64,000 nt of DNA from Parafrigoribacterium mesophilum (GCF_039652555.1 NZ_JBDJAF010000001.1:2046001-2110000), one strand, 5' to 3'; counted from the first letter of the stretch, positions 8,729 to 19,805 are shown. Numbers and translations are program-made. Notes: generated from the sequence alone by a model not told the origin.

Positions 8729-9456
8729 GCGCTGCGCGCGCCGCCGGCCGGCTCGGCGTCGGCATTATCGGTGCCGGTCGGGTCGGTCCCGTACTCGGTG
8801 CGGCGCTGGCCGGAGCCGGACACGCCGTCGTGGGAATCTCGGCGGTGTCTCAGGCCAGTCGCGACAGAGCCGAAGCGATGTTGCCTGGTGTGCCGATCCT
8901 CGACATACCGGATGTGATCAGACGCGCCGAACTGGTGGTGCTCGCCGTTCCGGATGGCGAGCTGTCCGCCTTGGTGGCCGGGCTTGCGGCGGTCGGCGTG
9001 TGGCAGCCCGGCCAGCTCGTGCTGCACACCGCTCCGGGGCTGGGCGTGTCCGTGCTCGCACCGGCGAGCGCAGCGGGCGTCATCCCGTTGGCGTTGCATC
9101 CGGCCATGTCGTTCACCGGCACCAGCATCGACCTGGGCAGGCTGCGGCAGGCGTATTGCGCGGTGACGGCGCCGACTCCCGTGCAGCCGATCGGGATGGC
9201 GTTGGCGGTGGAGATGGGAGCCGAGCCGGTGCTCATCGAGGAAGCCGATCGCGCAGCGTACGGGGAAGCGGTCGCCACGGCGACGACCTTCTCCCACTCC
9301 ATCGTCGTGCAGGCGGCCGGACTGCTGGAAGGCATCGGAGTCGTCTCCCCCGGGGCGGTCCTGGCGCCGCTGGTGCGCTCCGCCGTGGAGATCGCGCTCG
9401 CCAGCGCGACCACGCCGGCCGATACCATCGATCTGGCCGAACTGGAGGACGAATGA
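8725..9456 (+). CDS. Rossmann-fold DUF2520 protein upstream of panC
   Basis: A 243-residue protein. Its N-terminal NAD(P)-binding Rossmann domain (GVGIIGAGRVGPVLGAALAGAGH) resembles F420-dependent NADP reductases, followed by a helical DUF2520 domain (HPAMSFTG, then helical repeats). This architecture sits directly before panC in many actinobacteria. It overlaps panC by 4 nt, suggesting a coenzyme A or pantothenate-related redox role such as a ketopantoate-reductase-like step. That role is inference; the substrate cannot be read from sequence. Confidence 0.8.
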   Translation: MSAARAAGRLGVGIIGAGRVGPVLGAALAGAGHAVVGISAVSQASRDRAEAMLPGVPILDIPDVIRRAELVVLAVPDGELSALVAGLAAVGVWQPGQLVLHTAPGLGVSVLAPASAAGVIPLALHPAMSFTGTSIDLGRLRQAYCAVTAPTPVQPIGMALAVEMGAEPVLIEEADRAAYGEAVATATTFSHSIVVQAAGLLEGIGVVSPGAVLAPLVRSAVEIALASATTPADTIDLAELEDE

Positions 9457-10364
9457 CCGCTGCACCGCAGGTTGTCGACACCATCGCGCAGCTGAGAGCC
9501 GGGATCGCCCAGGCGCGAGCCGACGGAGCACGCGTCGCGTTGGTGCCCACGATGGGCGCTCTGCACGCCGGACACCTCGCACTCGTGGAGCGGGCCGCCC
9601 AGGTGGCCGACCACACGATCGTGTCCATTTTCGTCAACCCGCTGCAGTTCGGGCCCGGCGAGGACCTGGACCGATACCCGCGGATGCTGGAGGCCGACCT
9701 GGCCACGCTGGCGCCGCTGCCCGTGGCTGCCGTGTTCGCACCGGCGGTCGCCGAGTTGTATCCGCCCGAGCTGTATCAGACCGGGCCGCATCCGGCCGGG
9801 CCGCATCCGTCCCAAGGCGGGGGTACCCGGGTGACCGCCGGGCACGTCGCGACCCTCTTCGAGGGCGCCACCCGGCCCGGCCACTTCGACGGAGTGCTCA
9901 CCGTAGTGAGCAAGCTGCTCAACATCGTGCAGCCCGACGTCGTACTGTTCGGCCAGAAGGATGCGCAGCAGGTGTTCCTGGTGAAGCGCATGGTGGCCGA
10001 CCTCAACGTGCCGGTCTGGGTGGAGGTGGTGCCCATCGTGCGCGAGGACGGCGGGCTGGCGCTGTCCAGCCGCAACCGGTACCTGTCCGGGCAGCAGAAG
10101 CAGGCAGCGATGGCGCTCTCGGCCTCGTTGGCCGCTGCCGCGGCATCCGCCGGTTGTGGAGTGGCGGCGGCCCTCGCTGCGGCACAGGCGGTGCTCGACG
10201 CCGAACCGTCCGTGCGGCTGGACTACTTCGCCATGGTGGACCCGGCCACGTTCTTACCCGTGGCCGGCGACCGCCACGGGCCGGCGCTCGCGGTCCTTGC
10301 CGCCTACGTTGGCACCACCCGATTGATCGACAACCGCCTCGTCAGCCTCGGCGCTCCGGCCTGA
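9453..10364 (+). CDS. panC: pantothenate synthetase
   Basis: ATP-dependent condensation of pantoate and beta-alanine to pantothenate (vitamin B5). The class I nucleotidyl-transferase motif is VPTMGALHAGH near residue 30. Other family motifs are SIFVNPLQFGPGEDLDRYPR, LFGQKDAQQ and SSRNRYLS. The 303-residue length is slightly long because of a Gly/His/Pro-rich insert (YQTGPHPAGPHPSQGGG) ahead of the VTAGHVATLFEG substrate loop. The insert is encoded by short direct repeats of GGGCCGCATCC. The start overlaps the preceding stop. Confidence 0.95.
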   Translation: MTAAPQVVDTIAQLRAGIAQARADGARVALVPTMGALHAGHLALVERAAQVADHTIVSIFVNPLQFGPGEDLDRYPRMLEADLATLAPLPVAAVFAPAVAELYPPELYQTGPHPAGPHPSQGGGTRVTAGHVATLFEGATRPGHFDGVLTVVSKLLNIVQPDVVLFGQKDAQQVFLVKRMVADLNVPVWVEVVPIVREDGGLALSSRNRYLSGQQKQAAMALSASLAAAAASAGCGVAAALAAAQAVLDAEPSVRLDYFAMVDPATFLPVAGDRHGPALAVLAAYVGTTRLIDNRLVSLGAPA

Positions 10365-10417
10365 CCAACCGCCAGCCCCACCCGAGTAGCCCCGCGCGAG
10401 GACGCCGCCCGACGGGT

Positions 10418-10489
10418 GGCGAGCGATACCTTTTCGGACGAGATCCCCCGCCGCGGCAGCCGATCTCGTCCGGAACCGCATCGCTCGCC
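10418..10489. repeat. long imperfect inverted repeat between panC and lysS
   Basis: Two 28-nt arms (10418-10445 and 10462-10489) separated by 16 nt. The outer 10 bp (GGCGAGCGAT / ATCGCTCGCC) and an inner 11 bp (CGGACGAGATC / GATCTCGTCCG) pair perfectly, 24 of 28 positions in all. It fills the middle of the 190-nt panC-lysS gap. It could act as a transcription attenuator or terminator, or as a mobile palindrome. There is no T-run. Confidence 0.75.
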
Positions 10490-10555
10490 GGAAGGGGTGC
10501 CCGGAATGCCGGGCCGGGACCCCCGGTAAACTGGCTGCAACCAGTCAGGAGAGCG

Positions 10556-12073
10556 ATGACCGACCCCGCGCAGGCCCGCCAAGGGGCCGCAGTTGCCGAA
10601 CCCTCGGACGAGGAGCTCAGCGAGCAGACGGCGGTGCGCCTGGCCAAGCGCGAGCGCCTGATCGAGTCTGGCGTCGGCGCCTATCCGGTGTCACTGCCGA
10701 TCACCGACACGATCCCGGCGGTGCGCGAACGCTTCGGCGACCTGGGAATCGACGCGACGACCGGGGTGACCGTGGGCCTTGCCGGGCGGATCGTGCACCT
10801 GCGCAACACCGGCAAGCTGTGCTTCGCGTCACTGCAGTCCGGCGACGGATCCCGCATCCAGGCCATGGTGTCGCTCGCGGTCGTCGGAGAGGAGTCCCTG
10901 GCGCTCTGGAAGGAACTCGTCGACCTCGGCGACCACCTGTTCGTCTCCGGCGAGGTCGTCACCAGCCGCCGCGGCGAACTGTCGGTCATGGTGACGCAGT
11001 GGCAGATCGCCGCCAAAGCGCTGCGACCGCTGCCCAACCTGCACACCGAGCTCAGCGAGGAAACCAGGGTGCGGCAACGCTACCTGGACCTCATCGCCCG
11101 GGAGGCCGCCCGCAGCACGGTGCGCGCCAGGGCCGCGACGGTGTCCTCGCTGCGCACGACATTCACCGCGCACGGCTACCTCGAGGTAGAAACGCCGATG
11201 CTGCAGACGATGCACGGCGGCGCATCCGCCCGCCCGTTCGTCACCCACAGCAACGCGTTCGACACCGACCTGTACCTGCGGATCGCGCCGGAGCTGTTCC
11301 TCAAGCGCGCGGTGGTCGGCGGGATCGAGCGGGTGTTCGAGATCAACCGCAACTTCCGTAACGAGGGCGCCGACTCCACCCACTCGCCAGAGTTCGCGAT
11401 GCTCGAGGCCTACCAGGCCTACGGCGACTACCACCAGATGGCTGACCTCACCCGCGAGATGGTGCAGAACGCGGCCCTGGCGGTATCGGGGTCGCACCGG
11501 GTCACCTGGGCCGACGGTACCGAGTACGACCTGGGCGGGGACTGGGACTGGATGTCGATGTACGAGTCGCTCAGCGAGGCATCCGGCATCTCGATCACGG
11601 CGCAAACGCCTGCGGAGGAACTGCAGAAGATCGCCGACGGCTTGGGCCTCGAAGTGCACCTGCCCACCCACGGCAAACTCGTCGAGGAGCTGTGGGAGCA
11701 CTTCGTGAAGCCGTCGCTGGTGCGGCCGACGTTCGTCGCCGACTTCCCGGTCGACACGTCCCCGCTGGTGCGGGCGCACCGCAGTATCCCCGGTCTGGTA
11801 GAGAAGTGGGACCTGTACATCCGCGGGTTCGAACTGGCCACCGGGTACTCCGAGCTGGTCGACCCGGTCGTGCAGCGCGAGCGGTTCGTCGAGCAGGCCA
11901 AGCTCGGAGCCAAGGGCGACACCGAGGCGATGCGACTGGACGAGGAGTTCCTGCGGGCACTGGAGTACGGGATGCCGCCGTGCGGTGGCATGGGCATGGG
12001 CATCGACCGGTTGCTGATGGCGCTGACCGGCCTCGGTATCCGTGAGACCATCCTGTTCCCGCTGGTGAAGTGA
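10556..12073 (+). CDS. lysS: lysyl-tRNA synthetase, class II
   Basis: Charges tRNA-Lys in the cytoplasm. The 505-residue protein has an N-terminal OB-fold anticodon-binding domain (VTVGLAGRIVHLRNTGKLCFASLQ) and a class II core: motif 1 near FLEVETPML-type sequence YLEVETPMLQTMHGGASARPF, motif 2 FEINRNFRNEGADSTHSPEFAMLEAYQAY, and motif 3 GGMGMGIDRLLMALTG. The ATG at 10556 lies just after a purine-rich AGGAGAGCG ribosome site; upstream in-frame starts fall inside panC and the palindrome. Confidence 0.96.
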   Translation: MTDPAQARQGAAVAEPSDEELSEQTAVRLAKRERLIESGVGAYPVSLPITDTIPAVRERFGDLGIDATTGVTVGLAGRIVHLRNTGKLCFASLQSGDGSRIQAMVSLAVVGEESLALWKELVDLGDHLFVSGEVVTSRRGELSVMVTQWQIAAKALRPLPNLHTELSEETRVRQRYLDLIAREAARSTVRARAATVSSLRTTFTAHGYLEVETPMLQTMHGGASARPFVTHSNAFDTDLYLRIAPELFLKRAVVGGIERVFEINRNFRNEGADSTHSPEFAMLEAYQAYGDYHQMADLTREMVQNAALAVSGSHRVTWADGTEYDLGGDWDWMSMYESLSEASGISITAQTPAEELQKIADGLGLEVHLPTHGKLVEELWEHFVKPSLVRPTFVADFPVDTSPLVRAHRSIPGLVEKWDLYIRGFELATGYSELVDPVVQRERFVEQAKLGAKGDTEAMRLDEEFLRALEYGMPPCGGMGMGIDRLLMALTGLGIRETILFPLVK

Positions 12074-12080
12074 GGCAGCG

Positions 12081-12206
12081 ATGAGCGACCCGGACGATAA
12101 CCGTAAGAAGATCGCCACCGGCCGGATCGTGGTCTGGATCGTGGTGGGTGGAATCGGTCTCTACCTGATCGTGAGCGGTCTGATCGGGATCTTCACCAAG
12201 GGTTAG
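12081..12206 (+). CDS. very small single-pass membrane protein (41 aa)
   Basis: Starts 7 nt after the lysS stop with ATG (MSDPDDNRKKIATGR). It has a charged N-terminus and then one hydrophobic segment (IVVWIVVGGIGLYLIVSGLIG) and ends FTKG. A GAGGCAGCG site precedes the ATG. The close spacing suggests co-transcription with lysS. No function can be assigned. The charged-then-hydrophobic design and placement argue for a real gene despite its size. Confidence 0.65.
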   Translation: MSDPDDNRKKIATGRIVVWIVVGGIGLYLIVSGLIGIFTKG

Positions 12207-12239
12207 CCAGCGATCAGGTTCGCCGCGTATCCTGAGTCG

Positions 12240-12410
12240 GTGGAGAATTTCTGGGTGAATGCGGCGTGGTCGGTGACGCCGACCATCCTCATCGGGCTCA
12301 TTTTCTGGCTCGTGCTGCGCACGATCCTGCATGCCGACCGCACCGAGCGCAAGGTGTACGCGCAGATCGAGGCCGAGGAGCGCGCGAAGCTAGCTGGCCC
12401 CAAGCCCTAG
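12240..12410 (+). CDS. small membrane protein with charged C-terminal helix (56 aa)
   Basis: A GTG-started frame (MENFWVNAAWSVTPTILIGL) with one membrane segment (about residues 12-30) and then an amphipathic, highly charged helix (RTILHADRTERKVYAQIEAEERAK). The pattern resembles short conserved proteins found near lysS in Microbacteriaceae, as recalled rather than searched. It follows the 41-aa protein by 33 nt. Function unknown. Confidence 0.68.
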   Translation: MENFWVNAAWSVTPTILIGLIFWLVLRTILHADRTERKVYAQIEAEERAKLAGPKP

Positions 12411-12465
12411 CCTCTGCTCGGGCAATGTCGCGTGCGGCTGGTTGGCGCATGAACTGCCGGTTCGG

Positions 12466-13455
12466 TCAGCCCCGCGGGCGTAGCCGCACGTTCGGGAGGG
12501 TTGGCGCTGGCAGCGGGCGTCCGTCGTAGCCGCGCACCGTGTTGAAGCGACCGTTTTCCGAGCCGCCGCCGACGACATCCGTCTGCCATTGCGTGCGGTA
12601 GCCGACGACTTCCTCGTGGGTGCGGCCGATGAAGTTCCACCACATCACGATCTGCTCCCCGAACGGCGCACCGCCCAGCAGCAGGATGCGTGCGGGTCCC
12701 TCCCCGGACCGGATCGAGAGGGTGGTGGAGCCGGGTGCGCGGTAGCCCAGGTGCCCGCCCGGGATGAGTACACCGTCGACGTCGACCTCCCCGGTGTCCA
12801 CGAGAATGCCGTGCTCGAAGCCGGAATCGACCGGGATCGAAAGCGCGGTGCCCGCCGGCAGGTCGAACTGCGCGCCGACGATCGGGGTGAAGGCTGTGGC
12901 GGTCGAGACATGTCCGAGCAGACTGCCCAGGAACACGCTCACACTCGCGCCGTGGAATTCGAAGACGGGTGGGATGAAGCGTTCAAAGAATGGTGCGCCA
13001 TGCCGGGCGGCATCCGGTAGCGCGGTCCACAACTGAACGCCGTGCAGCACAGTCGTAGTGGGCGTGGACACCTCCGAGTGCTGGATGCCGCCTCCCGCCG
13101 TCATCAGGTTGAGCTCGCCGGGGCGCACCGTGGCGTGGGCCCCCGAGGAGTCGCGGTGCTCGATCTCGCCGGCGAACAGCCAGCTCACCGTCTGCAATCC
13201 GGTGTGCGGATGTGGCGGCACCACCATCCCGCCGGTCGCCGCCACGTCGTCGGGTCCGTAGTGGTCGATGAAGCACCAGGCGCCGATCAGCGACCTCGAG
13301 CGCTGCGGCAGCGTGCGTCGTACCGTCATCGCGCGCGGACCGCCCAGCGGTACCATCCTCGGTTCCAGCAGTTGTATTGGGGCTTCCACGACTCCGGTTG
13401 CGGTCGCCGATGCGGCGCAGACCAACTCCGGTGGATCCTTCTCGAGGTTGCTCAT
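12466..13455 (-). CDS. pirin family protein
   Basis: A 329-residue bicupin. The N-terminal cupin holds the metal site: HPHTGLQTVSW supplies two His and GGGIQHSE supplies His and Glu, the arrangement of pirins with quercetinase-like activity. The fold continues through a second cupin (PAGTALSIPVD...VDVDGVLIPGG). It is convergent with the small membrane genes. Upstream it faces a palindromic repeat and the divergently transcribed HutD/Ves-like gene. In vivo substrate is unknown for most bacterial pirins. Confidence 0.88.
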   Translation of the reverse strand: MSNLEKDPPELVCAASATATGVVEAPIQLLEPRMVPLGGPRAMTVRRTLPQRSRSLIGAWCFIDHYGPDDVAATGGMVVPPHPHTGLQTVSWLFAGEIEHRDSSGAHATVRPGELNLMTAGGGIQHSEVSTPTTTVLHGVQLWTALPDAARHGAPFFERFIPPVFEFHGASVSVFLGSLLGHVSTATAFTPIVGAQFDLPAGTALSIPVDSGFEHGILVDTGEVDVDGVLIPGGHLGYRAPGSTTLSIRSGEGPARILLLGGAPFGEQIVMWWNFIGRTHEEVVGYRTQWQTDVVGGGSENGRFNTVRGYDGRPLPAPTLPNVRLRPRG

Positions 13456-13488
13456 GGATGCATGCTAACCCGCCCCTCCCGTCTCCAT

Positions 13489-13570
13489 CCCATCTCAAGG
13501 AGTTTCTGTATCCAGGGCCCCCGGATGCCGGGCAGCGGGCTGCTCGGCGACAGAAACTCCGTGAGACGGG
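13489..13570. repeat. PR1 palindromic repeat, copy 1 (82 nt)
   Basis: Left arm 13489-13509 (begins CCCATCTCAAGGAGTTTCTG) and right arm 13550-13570 (ends CTCCGTGAGACGGG) pair at 18 of 21 positions. The same arms and overall length recur at 17098-17178 and 38742-38822. Here it lies in the divergent promoter region between the pirin and HutD/Ves-like genes. Confidence 0.85.
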
Positions 13571-13623
13571 CTGGTGGGACGGCTGGTGGGACGGACTGGT
13601 GGGTGGGAGGGGGGAGGTGTTGG
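13571..13623 (+). other. G-rich leader with short GGCTGGTGGGAC-type repeats
   Basis: Directly after PR1 copy 1 the plus strand carries near-repeats of CTGGTGGGACGG and then GGTGGGTGGGAGGGGGG, just upstream of the HutD/Ves-like ATG at 13645. Closely spaced runs of three or more G could form a G-quadruplex on the coding strand. This is a composition observation only. Confidence 0.45.
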
Positions 13624-13644
13624 GCGCGGTGGGAAGATGGTGGC

Positions 13645-14262
13645 ATGGAGTACGGAGTGCGGCACCTGCGGTTCGCGCAGTACCGGGTCACCCCGTGGCA
13701 GAACGGCAAGGGCGTGACCCGCGAAATCGCCGCCTCTGCGACGTCCGTCGGTTCCGACGCTGCGCCCGATTGGCGCATCAGCATGGCGACGGTCACCGAA
13801 GACGCGCCGTTCTCCCGGTTTCCGGGGCTAGTGCGCACCCTCGGCGTGGTGGCCGGCGCGGGAATCGAGCTGACCATTGCCGGGAACTCCCGGCCGATCC
13901 ACGTCGGTGACGCGCCGGCGGTCTTCCCCGGGGACGTGCCGGCCTCGGCGCGTCCGCTGGACGGCCCGGTGTTCGACCTCAACCTCATGGTGAACCCGGC
14001 CCGAATCATGGGTCGGATGTCCGGCATTCCGGCCGGCACCCACGACCTCGCGGGGCTGTCCTGGTTCGTGGTCGCGCTGGTGGACGGCCTTGAGCTGCGC
14101 ATCAACGATCGGCAACCGCTCGCCCTGCCACGGCTGGACACCGCCAAGCTGGACCTACGGGCCGGCCCGCTCGCCCGGCTCACGCTGAGCCGATCCGTCG
14201 CGGATGCGGCGGGCGCGGCATCCGGAGCGCCGGTCGCGTACCTGCTTAGCATCTCCCATTGA
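13645..14262 (+). CDS. HutD/Ves family cupin protein
   Basis: A 205-residue protein beginning MEYGVRHLRFAQYRVTPWQNGKGVTREIA. The W-x-N-G-x-G-x-T-R-E-I signature with ISMATV-type strand and FSRFPGLVRTLGVV is typical of HutD/Ves proteins, small double-cupins linked to histidine utilisation or cold response. No hut genes are nearby, so a Ves-like role is as plausible. It is divergent from the pirin gene, another cupin. Confidence 0.8.
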   Translation: MEYGVRHLRFAQYRVTPWQNGKGVTREIAASATSVGSDAAPDWRISMATVTEDAPFSRFPGLVRTLGVVAGAGIELTIAGNSRPIHVGDAPAVFPGDVPASARPLDGPVFDLNLMVNPARIMGRMSGIPAGTHDLAGLSWFVVALVDGLELRINDRQPLALPRLDTAKLDLRAGPLARLTLSRSVADAAGAASGAPVAYLLSISH

Positions 14263-14494
14263 CCGTCCTGCAGATGCAGCGCGAACCCAGCCGGGGGGTT
14301 GCGGGCGCGTGTCCGACGCATCCGCCGTGCGCGCGGTGGCCCGAACGCACCCACGCCGGACGAGGTTTTGTCAGGCAGATGCGCCCCCAGAACTGGGTCA
14401 CGCCCAGGGCGAACAGGGGCACTATTCCGGGGCAGCGCTGGTTACTCTCTTTGTAACGGCATCGAACCAGCCCGGTGCCGGAGGAGTTAACGAG

Positions 14495-16987
<2,493 letters not shown>

Positions 16988-17022
16988 TCGACAGCACATC
17001 CCGGGCACGCTCCGGTGGCATC

Positions 17023-17058
17023 CGGAAGCCGGCACGGTTCACCCCGTGCCGGCTTCCG
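17023..17058 (+). terminator. strong hairpin after clpC
   Basis: A perfect 15-bp stem (CGGAAGCCGGCACGG / CCGTGCCGGCTTCCG) with a 6-nt loop, starting 35 nt after the clpC stop. No T-run follows, as is usual in high-GC actinobacteria. It is the likely clpC terminator. Confidence 0.75.
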
Positions 17059-17097
17059 TGCACCGGCGCTCGGCGCACCCCGCCCGGTCGTGGTGAA

Positions 17098-17178
17098 CCC
17101 GTTTCACGGAGATTTTGCAGTCAGTAAGCTGGAATCGCCTACTTCCCAGTCGCGGAAGCAGATTCTCCTTGAGATGGG
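17098..17178. repeat. PR1 palindromic repeat, copy 2 (81 nt)
   Basis: Left arm 17098-17118 (CCCGTTTCACGGAGATTTTG...) and right arm 17158-17178 (...CTCCTTGAGATGGG) pair at 16 of 21 positions and match the arms of the copies at 13489 and 38742. The right end lies only 5 nt before the ATG of the next gene, so the repeat forms most of that gene's leader and overlaps the place where its ribosome site should be. Confidence 0.82.
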
Positions 17179-17183
17179 ACTGG

Positions 17184-17693
17184 ATGACAGAGAGCGGTTT
17201 TACCGTGCGTCCCGCGCGCACGAGCGATGTCGGGCCGATTCGGCAGCTGGTGGAGCCGCTCGTCCAGCGGCGCATCCTGCTCGGTAAAGACGCGGTCGTG
17301 TTCTACGAGGCGATTCAGGAGTTCCGGGTCGCGGTCGACGCGTCCGGCAACACGATCGGCTGCGGCGCCCTCCACGTGATGTGGGAGGACCTGGCCGAGG
17401 TGCGCACGCTGGCGGTAGTGCCGCAGTGGCTGCGCAAGGGCGTCGGCCACAAACTGCTCACCACGCTCGAATCCGACGCCACCGAGCTCGGGCTGAGCAG
17501 GCTGTTCTGCCTCACCTTCGAGACCGAGTTCTTTCAGCGGCACGGATTCTTCCCCATGGGGGAGAAGAGCGTTGAGCCGGATGTCTACTCCGAGATGCTG
17601 CGATCGCCCGACGAGGGCGTCGCGGAGTTCCTCGACCTGGCCCGGGTGAAGCCGAACACGCTCGGCAACACACGGATGCTCAAGCTGCTGTAG
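17184..17693 (+). CDS. argA: amino-acid N-acetyltransferase (GNAT-type N-acetylglutamate synthase)
   Basis: A 169-residue single GNAT domain beginning FTVRPARTSDVGPIRQLVEPLVQRR, with the acetyl-CoA loop VVPQWLRKGVGHKLL and the closing LFCLTFETEFFQRHGFFPMGE. These features match the short actinobacterial L-glutamate N-acetyltransferase described in Mycobacterium (Rv2747 type), which starts arginine synthesis. The alternative is a generic GNAT. The ATG at 17184 is preferred because it begins the domain directly. The leader is occupied by a PR1 repeat. Confidence 0.82.
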   Translation: MTESGFTVRPARTSDVGPIRQLVEPLVQRRILLGKDAVVFYEAIQEFRVAVDASGNTIGCGALHVMWEDLAEVRTLAVVPQWLRKGVGHKLLTTLESDATELGLSRLFCLTFETEFFQRHGFFPMGEKSVEPDVYSEMLRSPDEGVAEFLDLARVKPNTLGNTRMLKLL

Positions 17694-17765
17694 CTGCAGC
17701 ATCCGCCGCCGCACACGCCGCCGAATCGGCGCCGGATCGTGCTGCTTCGCACCTACTCTTATGGC

Positions 17766-18377
17766 ATGTCGACGTTTCGGAATCCCGTCGGCCCCCAGCC
17801 CAGCGGCGTTTACTGGCGGCGGCGATTGATGGTGGGCCTCGGCGTGCTCGCCGTGATCGTCATCATCGTGATGATCATCACCCGCCCGGGCAGCGGCGAC
17901 GCGGCGGTGAAGGACCCCGGAGCGAGCGTAAGCCCCTCGCCGACGAAGTCGGCCGCCGCCGCCCAGAAAGAAGGCGACCCCTGCGTGCCGGCCAGCATCA
18001 AGCTGGAGCCGGTGACCGACAAGGGCGTCTACAACGCGGGTGAAAACCCGCTGATCAGCATGAAGATCACCAACACGTCCACCGTCGCCTGCACCATGAA
18101 CGCCGGGTCGACGCTGCAGCAACTGCGGATCACCAGCGGCAGCGAACTGATCTGGTCGTCGAAGGACTGCCAGAAAGACCCGGTGGACGTGCCGGTGATC
18201 CTGCAGCCGAACACGCCGCAATCCACGGCGCCGATCCCCTGGGATCGCACCCGCTCGTCCGCCGGCACCTGTGACGCGGAGCGCAACAAGGTCAAAGCCG
18301 GCGGCGCCAGCTACCATCTCAGCGTGCTGCTCGGCGAACTGAAGTCCGCCGGAACGGTGCAGTTCATCCTGAACTAG
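17766..18377 (+). CDS. membrane-anchored hypothetical protein with extracytoplasmic domain
   Basis: A 203-residue protein: short basic N-terminus (MSTFRNPVG...YWRRR), one membrane segment (about residues 21-37, LMVGLGVLAVIVIIVMII), a Ser/Pro/Ala linker, then an external beta-rich domain with Cys residues (DPCVPASIKLEP, VACTMNAG, KDCQKDP, GTCDAERN). The spaced Cys suggest disulfides. The domain has the look of DUF4232 or Ig-like modules but is not assigned. Its TAG stop overlaps the convergent radA stop within CTAG. Confidence 0.75.
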   Translation: MSTFRNPVGPQPSGVYWRRRLMVGLGVLAVIVIIVMIITRPGSGDAAVKDPGASVSPSPTKSAAAAQKEGDPCVPASIKLEPVTDKGVYNAGENPLISMKITNTSTVACTMNAGSTLQQLRITSGSELIWSSKDCQKDPVDVPVILQPNTPQSTAPIPWDRTRSSAGTCDAERNKVKAGGASYHLSVLLGELKSAGTVQFILN

Positions 18378-19756
18378 GCGCCGCGTTCCAGGTCGGGGAG
18401 GTACTCCTCCACGACACCGACCAGGCGGGACGGCACCGCCGCGAACGCGGCACGCACCGCATCGCCCAACCGGCCGATTCTCGCATCCAGCACCGTGGTG
18501 TAGCCCAGCCGGCGAGCCTCAGCCAGGCGTTGCTTGGCGTTCGAGACGGGCCGGATCTCCCCAGCCAGGCTGACCTCCCCCACCACTGCGAGGGTGTGAC
18601 TGAGCGCGGTGTCGGTCAGTGCGCTGGCCAGGGCCAGCGCGATCGCGAGGTCCGCGCCGGGTTCGGTGAGCCGGATGCCGCCGACCGTCGACACATACAC
18701 GTCGCAGCTGGAGAATTCCAGCTTCAGCCGCCGCTCCATCACCGCGAGCAGCATCGCCACCCGGGAGGAGTCGACCCCGTTCACGACCCGGCGCGGTTGC
18801 GACTGGGAGGACTTGGCGACGAGCGCCTGCACTTCGACAGGCAGCGCGCGCCGCCCCTCGACCGCGACCGTGACACAGGTGCCGCTCACCGGTCCTCGGC
18901 CATGGCTGAGAAACAGCCCGCTCGGGTCTTCCACCTCGATGATGCCGTCTCCGGTCATCTCGAAGCAGCCCACCTCATCCGTGGGGCCGAAGCGGTTCTT
19001 CTGGGCACGGATGAACCGCAGGTTGGTCTGCCGGTCGCCCTCGAAGTGGCAGACCACGTCCACCAGGTGCTCGAGCAGGCGGGGGCCGGCGATCGAGCCG
19101 TCCTTGGTCACGTGGCCGACGAGCAGGATCGGCAGGTTGCGGTCCTTGGAGACTCGGATGAGCGTCGCCGCCACCTCCCTCACCTGCGCGGGCCCGCCGG
19201 CCAGCCCGTCGGTCAGCGACGAGGACACGGTCTGCACCGAGTCCACGATGACCAGGTGTGGTTGGGTTTGGTCGATCTGGCCCAGGATGGTGGCCAGATC
19301 GGTCTCCGCGGCGAGGAACAGGCTCGGGTGCAGCGCGTTCGTGCGTTCCGCGCGCAGTCGCACCTGGTTGACTGATTCCTCCGCGCTCACGTAGAGCACC
19401 CGCATCCCGCTCTCCGCGGCGCGGGAGGCCACCTCCAGCAGCAGCGTCGACTTGCCGACCCCCGGCTCACCGCTGAGCAGGATGGTGGCGCCTGGCACGA
19501 TGCCGCCGCCGAGCACGCGGTCGAACTCCTGGATGCCGCTAGGCCAGTGCGCGACACTCTCCGCGCTGATCTCGGTGATGGGACGCGCCGCCCGGGCATC
19601 GCTCACCCGGCTGGCGGTGACGTGCGGGCTCGGCGCGGCCTGGTCGAGTGCATCCAGCACCGTGCCCCAGCTCTGGCATTCGCCGCAGCGGCCGGCCCAT
19701 TTGGGTGTCGTCCATCCGCATTCGGTGCATCGGTAATTGCTGGTGGAACGGGCCAT
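18374..19756 (-). CDS. radA: DNA repair protein RadA (Sms)
   Basis: RecA-like branch-migration helicase that aids recombination. The 460-residue protein has an N-terminal C4 zinc finger (CTECGWTTPKWAGRCGECQSW), Walker A GEPGVGKST near residue 100, the RadA-specific KNRFGPTDEVG motif, and a C-terminal Lon-protease-like domain (VDVYVSTVGGIRLTEPGADLAIALALASA). It is transcribed after the SGNH hydrolase with a 49-nt gap and converges on the hypothetical gene at 17766. Confidence 0.96.
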   Translation of the reverse strand: MARSTSNYRCTECGWTTPKWAGRCGECQSWGTVLDALDQAAPSPHVTASRVSDARAARPITEISAESVAHWPSGIQEFDRVLGGGIVPGATILLSGEPGVGKSTLLLEVASRAAESGMRVLYVSAEESVNQVRLRAERTNALHPSLFLAAETDLATILGQIDQTQPHLVIVDSVQTVSSSLTDGLAGGPAQVREVAATLIRVSKDRNLPILLVGHVTKDGSIAGPRLLEHLVDVVCHFEGDRQTNLRFIRAQKNRFGPTDEVGCFEMTGDGIIEVEDPSGLFLSHGRGPVSGTCVTVAVEGRRALPVEVQALVAKSSQSQPRRVVNGVDSSRVAMLLAVMERRLKLEFSSCDVYVSTVGGIRLTEPGADLAIALALASALTDTALSHTLAVVGEVSLAGEIRPVSNAKQRLAEARRLGYTTVLDARIGRLGDAVRAAFAAVPSRLVGVVEEYLPDLERGA

Positions 19757-19805
19757 GGGGCCAGCCTAATCGGCAGCACCGACGCAGCCTCCGGCTACAC
19801 GCCCG

